Program-made: the position numbers and the translations under genes | Origin: Microbacterium sp. BK668 | GTDB taxonomy: Bacteria; Actinomycetota; Actinomycetes; Actinomycetales; Microbacteriaceae | Length of the DNA: 64,000 nucleotides | Assembly (NCBI RefSeq): GCF_004362195.1 | Contig: NZ_SNWG01000001.1 | Span: 1,178,001 to 1,242,000 of the forward strand | Direction: 5' to 3' | Notes under the pieces: model-generated | Database searches by the model: none | The model's input: only the letters and a program-made list of their open reading frames with translations | What the model was told of the DNA's origin: nothing | Shown here: positions 52,775 to 59,939 of the stretch, piece after piece | Position numbering within the stretch: the first letter of the stretch is position 1 | How the letters are laid out: every line of letters begins with the position of its first letter

Positions 52775-53644
52775 GTGCCGGTCCTACTCGTCCTCCTCAA
52801 CGGCACCTTCGCTTCGCTCAGCAACGTCCTGGGTGGCGTGGCGAATCGGGCGCTTCCGTCATCGACCGTCGTCTGGCTGGGGGCACCCGTTGCGCTGGCG
52901 GTCGTCCTGGTGGCGGCGGGGGCCGAGTCCGTCCCGTTCTCGCCCTTCGGTTTAGCCGTGGGCGTCGTCGCCGGCCTCGTCGCCACGATGTCGCTCATGG
53001 CCGTGTACCGCGCGTTCTCGATCGGGCCGGTCGGCCTTGTCGCGGCGATCGTCTCCTGTGCGGGCGCGGTGTTCATCTCGCTGGCAGGCTTCATCGGCGG
53101 GGAGGCGCTCACGATGGGACGGATCATCGGACTCGCCATGTGCGTGGTGGCGGTCGGCATGTTGACGTATCGGCGCGAGCCCACGGACCGCCCGCGCTCC
53201 ACGAGAAGCGGACCGCCCCTCGCGCTGGCGGCTGCCGCGGGGTTCACGGTCTATCTCTTGATCCTCGACAATGCGCCGATCGGGTCGGGCCTGTGGTCGC
53301 TCACGGGCGCCCGCCTCGGCATCCTGGTCGGCGCAACCGTCGCCGTCATCTGGTGGTGGGTGAATCGGCGAGGGATGCGCGACGGTGATTCCGCCACGGC
53401 CGGCAGGTCGCTCCGCACCGGCGCGATCGTCGCTGCGGCGGCCGGCTTCCTCGACGGGGTCGGCAACGTTGCCCTGGTGCTCGCGCTCCGCGTCGGCGAG
53501 CTGTTCCTCTTCGCGATCCTCGCGCCGTATGCCCCACTGCTGACGGCGCTCGTCGGGCGCGTGTTCCTCCAACAGCGGATCACCCGGCTGCAGCTCGCCG
53601 GGATTCTGCTCGGCGCGGCGGCCGTGGTGGTCGCGTCGCTCTGA
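52775..53644 (+). CDS. EamA/DMT-family transporter
   Basis: This is a 289-aa membrane protein with about ten transmembrane segments in two similar halves, the EamA duplication. The typical SIGPVGLVAAI and LAPYAPLLTALVGRVFLQQRIT end each half. It is likely an exporter of a metabolite or amino acid. The GTG at 52775 is probably read from a leaderless mRNA. It closes locus E. Confidence 0.85.
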   Translation: MPVLLVLLNGTFASLSNVLGGVANRALPSSTVVWLGAPVALAVVLVAAGAESVPFSPFGLAVGVVAGLVATMSLMAVYRAFSIGPVGLVAAIVSCAGAVFISLAGFIGGEALTMGRIIGLAMCVVAVGMLTYRREPTDRPRSTRSGPPLALAAAAGFTVYLLILDNAPIGSGLWSLTGARLGILVGATVAVIWWWVNRRGMRDGDSATAGRSLRTGAIVAAAAGFLDGVGNVALVLALRVGELFLFAILAPYAPLLTALVGRVFLQQRITRLQLAGILLGAAAVVVASL

Positions 53645-53674
53645 GTCCGTTCACCCAGAGAAGACGATGCCCGC

Positions 53675-53935
53675 ATGAACAGGATCCCTGCAGGTTCCCA
53701 CACCGTGTCGAACATCGTCCTCGGTCTCATGCGCATCGAGGAAAGGAGTGACGACGAGATCCGTGCCTTCATCTTCGCGGCGCGAGGCGGGCATCGACGT
53801 GTTCGATGACGCGGACGTGTACGCCACCGTCGACCATGCGTGCGAGGAGCGGTTCGTGCGCGCACTCCAGCTGACACCGAGCGAACGCGATGACATTGTC
53901 ATCCAGACCACGGTCGGGATCGTTCGCGAGGGCCC
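53675..53935 (+). pseudogene. frameshifted N-terminal fragment of a YdhF-like aldo/keto reductase
   Basis: The stretch begins MNRIPAGSHTVSNIVLGLMR, then ERSDDEIRAFI. A one-base loss near 53776 shifts the frame, after which EAGIDVFDDADVY, ACEERFVRALQLTPSERDD and VGIVREGP follow. This is the N-terminal third of a YdhF-type aldo/keto reductase. It stops abruptly where the opposite-strand fragment begins. Confidence 0.7.
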
Positions 53936-53936
53936 C

Positions 53937-54119
53937 ACGTGCACCCCCGAGCTGGCGTTGAACATCAGCGAGAGGCCGATGCGAGACTCGGGCAGGATCG
54001 CGGCCGCGGCACTGAAGGTGAGCAGGTTGCCGGTGTGCGTCAGCCGGGTCGGGGCTTCCTCAGAGCCGCTGGTGCTCCAGCCGAGCGCGTAGTGGGAGCT
54101 GCCGCGACTCGTGTGCGCC
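53937..54119 (-). pseudogene. C-terminal fragment of a serine hydrolase (beta-lactamase/PBP-like)
   Basis: On the minus strand this encodes YALGWSTSGSEEAPTRLTHT, then GNLLTFSAAAAILPESRIGL. The GWS...HTGNLLTFSA...LPE pattern is typical of the end of class C beta-lactamase-like serine hydrolases that contain an HTG motif. The N-terminal catalytic SxxK part is absent. Confidence 0.6.
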
Positions 54120-54407
54120 ATCGAGACCAGCAGGGCAAGCGCGCAGCGGGCGTGAGTCGAGAGTCGCGCAGTCGTCATATCAGGCTCGGTGCGAACGGAG
54201 AGGGGGTGGATGCTGCCGCTTCGGCCCGCCGGCGAACGACTCCGGCCGCGACGGCGTAAGCGATTCGCTCGTTGCTTGCGCAGCGGCGCAAAGCGATGTA
54301 CGCGGCTGTGATCGCGATCACGATGACCAGCGACATCCACCGGAGATCGGTGCAGGATGGCGAATACACGAGGCCTCGATTCCAATGGGTGGGGGTGATC
54401 TCACGGT

Positions 54408-55430
54408 ATGGCGGAGCCCGCGACCCACCTAGGACACGCTCTTGACGATCCCGGCCATCCGGTACCGGCCCGGACCGAGCCGCGGATCGTGATCGTGGGG
54501 TTCCCGTCCGCTCAGATCCTCGACGTCACGGGGCCGCTCGAGGTGTTCTCCACCGCCTCTCGGTTCCTGCCGATTCCCCGATACGCGACCCAACTCGTCA
54601 GCGTCGACGGCGGCTCGGTCGTCTCTACGAGCGGCCTGGAGTTCGCCACGGACCCGATCGAGCAGGTCGTCGGGAACATCGACACCCTCGTGGTCGCGGG
54701 TGGCAGGGACATGGATGTGGCCGTCGCCGACAGAAAGCTCGTCGACAGCATCCGGCGGCTCGCGGGCCGATCACGACGGGTGACGTCGGTCTGCTCCGGC
54801 GCATTCCTGCTCGCCGCGGCAGGACTTCTCGACGGGCGGCGCGCCACAACGCACTGGGCGGAATGCGCGGACCTCGAGCGCGACTATCCGGGGGTCGTGG
54901 TGGAACCGGACGCCATCTACGTGCACGACGGGAACGTCTGGACGTCCGCCGGCGTCACCGCCGGAATCGACCTCGCCCTCGCCCTCGTCGCCGACGATCA
55001 CGGCCGCAAGGCCGCCGCGACCGTCGCCCGCCGCCTGGTCGTCTACCTGCGCCGCTCCGGGGGGCAGGGCCAGTTCTCGTCGGTGCTCGCGGCACAGTCC
55101 GCCAACGACGAACCGATCCGCGACCTGCTGGCGTGGATCCCCGACAACCTCACCGCGGACCTGTCCATTCCGGCCATGGCGCAGCGCACCCACCTGTCGG
55201 ATCGGCAGTTCAGCCGCGTGTTCAAAGCCGAGGTCGGCATCACCCCCGCCGAACACGTGGAGGCGGTGCGAATGGAGGCGGCGTGCCGCCTCCTCGAAAC
55301 CACGCTCCTCGGGATGGAGGAGATCGCCCGAACGTGCGGCTTCGGAACCCCGGAGACCATGAACCGCGCCTTTCGCCGGCGGCTGAACACCACGCCCGGC
55401 GACCACCGACACCACTTCGGGCCGGCCTGA
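54408..55430 (+). CDS. GlxA-family AraC-type transcriptional regulator
   Basis: This is a 340-aa regulator. A DJ-1/PfpI-like domain fills about 25-215 (PRIVIVGFPSAQILDVTGPL, VCSGAFLLAAAGLLDG). A C-terminal AraC HTH pair follows (MAQRTHLSDRQFSRVFKAEV; ARTCGFGTPETMNRAFRRR). The N-terminal 20 or so residues before EPRIVIV are unusual and are partly encoded by a 33-bp repeat that recurs at 56890. The ATG at 54408 has only a weak ribosome-binding site. Members regulate amino acid or amine metabolism. Confidence 0.86.
   Translation: MAEPATHLGHALDDPGHPVPARTEPRIVIVGFPSAQILDVTGPLEVFSTASRFLPIPRYATQLVSVDGGSVVSTSGLEFATDPIEQVVGNIDTLVVAGGRDMDVAVADRKLVDSIRRLAGRSRRVTSVCSGAFLLAAAGLLDGRRATTHWAECADLERDYPGVVVEPDAIYVHDGNVWTSAGVTAGIDLALALVADDHGRKAAATVARRLVVYLRRSGGQGQFSSVLAAQSANDEPIRDLLAWIPDNLTADLSIPAMAQRTHLSDRQFSRVFKAEVGITPAEHVEAVRMEAACRLLETTLLGMEEIARTCGFGTPETMNRAFRRRLNTTPGDHRHHFGPA
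54426..54458 (+). repeat. 33-bp direct repeat, copy 1
   Basis: It begins CACCTAGGACACG and ends CGGCCAT. It matches 56890-56922 at 31 of 33 bases in the same orientation. This copy lies inside the 5' end of the GlxA-type gene. Confidence 0.7.
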
Positions 55431-55443
55431 CGCCAAAACCACG

Positions 55444-55480
55444 GGAGTGCCGGCGCGCGACCTGAGCGCGCCCGCACTCC
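55444..55480. terminator. bidirectional terminator between convergent genes
   Basis: GGAGTGC-C-GGCGCGC pairs with GCGCGCC-C-GCACTCC around the 7-base loop GACCTGA. The stem has 14 pairs interrupted by one mismatch. It lies exactly between the GlxA-type and alpha/beta hydrolase genes. There is no long T-tract, as is common in actinobacteria. Confidence 0.7.
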
Positions 55481-55482
55481 TC

Positions 55483-56808
55483 TCACTTTGCGAGAGGCTG
55501 GCCGCTCCGGACGGCGGCGGCCACGTCGAGGATCGCGCAAGCCGTGACGGCGGCGGATTCTTCGTCCGAGACCAGCATCTGGTGGCTGGCGTTCTCGACG
55601 GTGCGGTGCACACTGTCGCTCGACAATGCGGCCATGCGGTCCTGGGCTGCGAACTTGGCGGCATCGCCCCCGATGCCGGCGGTCAGGACGAACAGGGGCT
55701 TGTCGCCGAAGTCGGTGAGGGATGCTGCGTGTTGAACGGCGTCTCCCGCGTCGGCGTACTCGTTGATGCTGCTGAGCAGGTCGCGTGCCGTGCCGCCGAA
55801 CAGGTGGCCCAGTCCGAGCTGCGCGGACGAGGAGAGCAGTGCGAAGACACGATCCAGCACAACCGGGTGGGTCTGGTAGGCCGAGGCGCCCGCGTCCGGC
55901 GCGGTGGAGTCGATCAGCACCATGCCGGCCACCTGTGTCGGGTACCGTGCGGCGAACATCTGCACGTACAGCCCGCCGAAGGAATGGCCGACGAGGACGT
56001 ACGGCCGGGGCACCTGCGCCCGCTCGAGCAGGGTGTGCAGGTCGGTTGCTATCTGGATGCCGTGGGCGGGCGTGGGGGTGGAGTCGCTCCAGCCGCGGCC
56101 GGCGCGATCGTAGACGCACACGTGCGTGTCTCGTTCCACCGCCGAGCGGAGCAACTCGAGCTCGGCGGCCGCTGCCCCGCCGCCGGCTTCCAGCACCACG
56201 GTGGGGCCGCCGGAGCCGGAGCAGTACAGGTGCAGACGATGACCGCCGACGTCGATCAGCTGTCCGGGCATCGGGGTCGCCTGGGTATCCAGCGCCTCGC
56301 CGATCGCCTGATAGCCGGCTCCGACCGACGCCAGCCCCAGCGCCACGATCACGGGATAGAGGAGCCACCGAGCGCGCGAGCCGCTGAGGTTCTGCCGGAT
56401 GCGAATCATCATGTAGATGGACACCGCGAGCATCGCCGGAGGAAGAATCCAGGTCAGTGCCGGCTGCACGGCGGGTCCGAACAGCACGAGGAGAAGTCCG
56501 CTCAGACCCATCAGCGCCGCGGGCACGAAGGCCCACCGCTGGGGCTGGTCGGTGAACCGGGCTGTCAGCACGGCCAGCATCCCCCAACCCACCGCGAACC
56601 CGCACAGCATCGAGCCGATAACGGCGCTCTGCGTCGGCGGCCCGAACGGGACGAGCACGAGGAGAACCGCAGCCACCAACCCGAGAGCCAGTGAACCGAA
56701 CACGATGCGCCCGTTGTGTCGCCGCCGCGCTGACAGTTGAACGGGCGCGTCCCGACGTCCCTCTACCTCGGGGAAGGCGGCTTCGATGAGACCTGACTCG
56801 GTAGACAC
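55483..56808 (-). CDS. membrane-anchored alpha/beta hydrolase
   Basis: This is a 441-aa protein. About five hydrophobic segments (roughly 35-175) precede a C-terminal alpha/beta-hydrolase domain. That domain has YCSGSGGPTVVLEAGGG, VCVYDRAGRGWS, the nucleophile serine in VGHSFGG, and His in NASHQML. The topology places the catalytic domain at the membrane, side unknown. GTG 56808 was chosen because GGAG precedes it. The frame is open 84 bp further up. Esterase or haloperoxidase-like hydrolysis is likely. Confidence 0.8.
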   Translation of the reverse strand: MSTESGLIEAAFPEVEGRRDAPVQLSARRRHNGRIVFGSLALGLVAAVLLVLVPFGPPTQSAVIGSMLCGFAVGWGMLAVLTARFTDQPQRWAFVPAALMGLSGLLLVLFGPAVQPALTWILPPAMLAVSIYMMIRIRQNLSGSRARWLLYPVIVALGLASVGAGYQAIGEALDTQATPMPGQLIDVGGHRLHLYCSGSGGPTVVLEAGGGAAAAELELLRSAVERDTHVCVYDRAGRGWSDSTPTPAHGIQIATDLHTLLERAQVPRPYVLVGHSFGGLYVQMFAARYPTQVAGMVLIDSTAPDAGASAYQTHPVVLDRVFALLSSSAQLGLGHLFGGTARDLLSSINEYADAGDAVQHAASLTDFGDKPLFVLTAGIGGDAAKFAAQDRMAALSSDSVHRTVENASHQMLVSDEESAAVTACAILDVAAAVRSGQPLAK

Positions 56809-56889
56809 GATGGACTCCGTTCTCGACTCTCGCCGGAGGACCCCGGCGGTGTTCGTGATGAGCCTCACGCTACGAGCGGCGTGCCGCGT

Positions 56890-56922
56890 CACCTAGGACA
56901 CGGTCTTGACGATCTCGGCCAT
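56890..56922 (+). repeat. 33-bp direct repeat, copy 2
   Basis: This is the second copy of the repeat at 54426-54458. Two bases differ. It lies just before the DUF305 fragment, outside any intact gene. Confidence 0.7.
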
Positions 56923-56998
56923 GCCCCTCCGGACGCAGCGGCCGACTTCAGCGACGCGGACGCCATGTTCGCCGCCATGATGATTCCGCACCACCAGT
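56923..56998 (+). pseudogene. DUF305 fragment
   Basis: The plus strand encodes APPDAAADFSDADAMFAAMM and then IPHHQ. The D-x-MF-x-x-MM-IPHHQ block is the signature of DUF305 proteins, which occur with copper resistance genes. Only this motif remains. It ends at the stop of the LuxR-type gene on the other strand. Confidence 0.6.
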
Positions 56999-57002
56999 TG
57001 AC

Positions 57003-59411
57003 CTACGAGTCGACGAGCAGCCCGCCCCGGTAGGCGTAGGCCGCCGCCTCCGCCCGCCCGCGCACCGCGAGCTTCCGATAGATCGACACCGAGTGGTGCA
57101 TCACGGTCTTGACGGAGAGGCCCAGATGGGTTGCGATCTGCTTGTTCGACTCGCCTTCCGCCAGCAGCCGGAGCACCTCCCGCTCCCGGGGCGACAGCGT
57201 CGTGGCATCCTTCCTGCTCGTCGACGGGTCCGCGGCGCCGGCCTGCAACTTCAGCCAGCTGGTGGCCTCCACTCCTGCCTCCTCGAGGGAGAGCAGCTGT
57301 CCGGCCCCGACAAGACTTGACGCGACCGCCCCCAATCGACGAGTGACGGCCTGCTGCGCCGCGTCGAGCGCCTCGCGGTGGCGGGGCGCCATGGCGCGCA
57401 GCACGCGCTCGCGATCCGACCGCACCGCTCCCAGCATCCGTGCCGCGAACCGAAGATCGCCGAGGCCGACCGCGATGAGCACGGTCTGCACCAGCGAGAT
57501 CTCGGAATCCAGCGACCATCCGCGCTTCCCGCCCTGCGCCAGCCGTTCCGCGCACCAGCGAGCGGCGGCGTGGAAGCGGCCGGCGTCGAGCTCGGAAGTG
57601 GTGAGCGCAGCGAGTACGAAGCCCTCCTGCAGGACATCACCGCGGGCTCGTGTGAGTGCGAGCGCCTCCTCGAGCGGCGGAAGGGGGATGCTGTCGGGCA
57701 CGGACCCCGGAGGAAGCGTGTAGAGGATGACGGCCGCGCCGGCCAGAGTGTAGGAGTCGTGGAGCCGGGACCCTCGTTCCAGCGCCGCGACAGCCAGCGA
57801 GATCGCACCCGCCAGATCGCCCATCGCGTGTGCGGCCGCGGCGAGCCACACGCTGAAACGGGCGGCCCACACGGGACTCGGCAGCGACTCTGCCTCTGCG
57901 GCCCCCTCGGCCGCCAGTCGCGTGGCCGACGCGAGATCACCCGTGACGACGTAGCACATCATGCCGAGGAACTTCGTCTGCAGGGACAGCAGCGGCCACC
58001 GGCGGGCGTCGACCAGTTCGGTCGCCCCCCGAAGTCGTCGGCGAACGGTTTCGGCAACGCCGCTTCCATCCGGTGAGATGGCCAGCAGGTAGGAGCTCCA
58101 GAGCAGCACCCTCGCTCGCGTCTCCTGGTCGAGGTCACCGAGCTCGCCCGAGGCGATGACCCGGTCGAGCAGCTCGCTGATCACCTCGCCCTCGGCGAAG
58201 CCCGTGAGCACTTCGGCGCAGCCGACGAGCCAGAGCTCCACCCCGTCGGCTCCTTGATCCATCAGCCGGCGCGCCTCGTTGACGAGATCGCGACGCATCA
58301 CCTGAGCGGCTGTCACGTCCGAGACCGAGCCGCCGGATCGGGACGCCGCCGTCGCGCGGTCGAGCAGGTCACGGAGGACCTGCCGGCGTCGACGATCATC
58401 CCCCTCGACAGGATGCTGCGTCTCCTGGACGTACGCGCGGACGATGGGAAGCAGACCGAAGACGCGGTCGCCGGCGACACTCGTCGCCGGCTCGACCAGG
58501 TGGAGGTCGACGAGCCGCTCCAGGTCATCAAGCGTCTGGAAGGCGGGGAAGCCGCCAAGGGACACGGCGGCCTCGAACGGGAACGGACCGCTGAAGCCCG
58601 ACAGCAGCTCGAGGAGCCGACGCTCTCTTGGCGCGAGCTCTGCGCACGTGGACGCAAGCGCCTCTCGGATGCCCGGGTGCATGCCGTCGATGCCCGCGCT
58701 GAGCAGGTCGAGGCCACGGCCTGAGGCGCCGTCGCGCAGTTCCCGCGAGAGCCGGGCCGGCGACACGATGCGCACCCGCGCAGCGGCGAGCTCGATCGCG
58801 AGAGGCAGCCCGCCGACGAGTCGGCACACGTCCGCCACGTCGTGCGCATTCCCGTCCGTGAGCTGGAACCGCTCGTCGGCACGCGCGGCTCGATCGACGA
58901 AGAGGCGAACACTGGGGTTGGCCGCCAGCTGCTCGATCGACGCGCCGCGGTCGGGCACCTCGAGGGGATGCAGGCTAATGAGCGCGATGCGTTCGTCCGG
59001 TGGCCGGCGCCGCGCCAACAGGAGAGTCAGACCCGGGCAGCGCCGCAGGAGCCCCGCCGTGGTGCCGTCATCGAGCGCAAGCCCGTCTGAATTGTCGAGC
59101 GCGAGGACAACACGTCGGCGGCCCACCCGAGCGGCGATCGCGTCGACTCCGCCCGCTCCCGAAGCGTCGAATCTCCTGCCGAGCACGAGCCCGAGCCTTC
59201 GCGCCGCCTCGTCGAGCAGAGCCGCGTCGGCGGGTGCGCCCGCGAGGTCGACATCCCACACCTCCATGCCGGGAGGTGGCGAGTCGGCGAGCTCGGCGAG
59301 CATGGCCGACTTGCCCACTCCTGCGCGACCGACCACTCCGACGAATCTGGCGCCCTGGCGCAGGAGACGCTGAAGCTCTGTCAGCTCCGCCTGCCTCCCC
59401 AGCAGAGTCAT
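57003..59411 (-). CDS. LuxR-family regulator with N-terminal ATPase domain (LAL-like)
   Basis: This is an 802-aa regulator. A P-loop is at 28-35 (GRAGVGKS) and a Walker B-like RRVVLALDNSDG lies downstream. A helical repeat region fills the middle. The C-terminal LuxR HTH has LSPREREVLRLLAEGESNKQ and IATHLGLSVKTVMHHS. ATG 59411 was preferred to 59423 because GAGGG precedes it. It is divergent from the beta-protein and MACPF-like pair across a palindromic operator and probably activates them. Confidence 0.87.
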   Translation of the reverse strand: MTLLGRQAELTELQRLLRQGARFVGVVGRAGVGKSAMLAELADSPPPGMEVWDVDLAGAPADAALLDEAARRLGLVLGRRFDASGAGGVDAIAARVGRRRVVLALDNSDGLALDDGTTAGLLRRCPGLTLLLARRRPPDERIALISLHPLEVPDRGASIEQLAANPSVRLFVDRAARADERFQLTDGNAHDVADVCRLVGGLPLAIELAAARVRIVSPARLSRELRDGASGRGLDLLSAGIDGMHPGIREALASTCAELAPRERRLLELLSGFSGPFPFEAAVSLGGFPAFQTLDDLERLVDLHLVEPATSVAGDRVFGLLPIVRAYVQETQHPVEGDDRRRRQVLRDLLDRATAASRSGGSVSDVTAAQVMRRDLVNEARRLMDQGADGVELWLVGCAEVLTGFAEGEVISELLDRVIASGELGDLDQETRARVLLWSSYLLAISPDGSGVAETVRRRLRGATELVDARRWPLLSLQTKFLGMMCYVVTGDLASATRLAAEGAAEAESLPSPVWAARFSVWLAAAAHAMGDLAGAISLAVAALERGSRLHDSYTLAGAAVILYTLPPGSVPDSIPLPPLEEALALTRARGDVLQEGFVLAALTTSELDAGRFHAAARWCAERLAQGGKRGWSLDSEISLVQTVLIAVGLGDLRFAARMLGAVRSDRERVLRAMAPRHREALDAAQQAVTRRLGAVASSLVGAGQLLSLEEAGVEATSWLKLQAGAADPSTSRKDATTLSPREREVLRLLAEGESNKQIATHLGLSVKTVMHHSVSIYRKLAVRGRAEAAAYAYRGGLLVDS

Positions 59412-59510
59412 GCGCCCTCGCATCTTCGCCGGTCGCGGTCCCCGATGCGGCAGTCGACCCCGTTGGGCCGATCGAGACTCGAACCCGGCAGCACCCGATT
59501 GCTCTCAGAG

Positions 59511-59526
59511 TAGGGCAAATGCCCTA
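59511..59526. promoter_or_regulatory. palindromic LuxR-type operator TAGGGCA-AA-TGCCCTA
   Basis: This perfect 7+2+7 inverted repeat lies in the 221-bp region between the LuxR-type gene and the gene at 59633. It resembles the CTVGGGAWWTCCCBAG sites of actinobacterial PAS-LuxR activators. A weak promoter (TTGTCG 59527-59532, 18 bp, TAGGCT 59551-59556) starts right after it, the position expected for an activator. Confidence 0.6.
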
Positions 59527-59632
59527 TTGTCGCGCGTTCCGCGGCGTCCCTAGGCTCACCCGACGAAGGCGGAGCTGCGGACGTCGAGACAGCCACGGCG
59601 CCGGGGTCGGCGCACACGGGAAGGTGCGGGCG

Positions 59633-59920
59633 ATGGGTTGGAAAGTCAAGGTCGAGAACGCCACCGGGAACGACGGATACCAGGCGGTCGATGTCGGCGT
59701 CGTGATGGAAGGCCAGAGCCTGTCGATCAGACCCGGCGCGAGCGGAACGCTCAGCGGGCCCGGCAGCGGGCGGATGACGCTGAACGCCCACAGCACGAAC
59801 CGCACCGGAGTGGCCTCAGCCTCGGCCGACATCAACGTGCTCGGTGACTTCAGCGATTTCCTGTGCAGAGTCACGCTGCCGTCCGGTACGGCCCTCCGTC
59901 TGACGGTCACGGCCCAGTAA
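59633..59920 (+). CDS. small beta-rich protein of unknown function, partner of MACPF-like gene
   Basis: This is a 95-aa protein that I cannot place in a family. It has alternating polar and hydrophobic residues, is rich in Ser, Thr, Gly and Val, and lacks a signal peptide, membrane segment and helix-rich region, which suggests a small beta-sandwich. It starts MGWKVKVENATGNDGYQ and has one Cys (FLCRVTL). It lies 19 bp before the MACPF-like gene. By analogy with the small beta-sandwich partners of some pore-forming proteins, it could be a targeting subunit. The analogy is inference. Confidence 0.65.
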   Translation: MGWKVKVENATGNDGYQAVDVGVVMEGQSLSIRPGASGTLSGPGSGRMTLNAHSTNRTGVASASADINVLGDFSDFLCRVTLPSGTALRLTVTAQ

Positions 59921-59939
59921 ACGAGAAGAGGAGCTCGCC

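Larger units (their letters stand above)
53645..54407. other. degraded stretch between DMT and GlxA-type genes
   Basis: No intact gene is visible. The aldo/keto reductase fragment (53675-53935, plus) runs head-on into a serine hydrolase fragment (53937-54119, minus). The rest up to 54407 holds a minus-strand frame with one hydrophobic segment (about 54369-54175) that I cannot assign. Confidence 0.6.
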
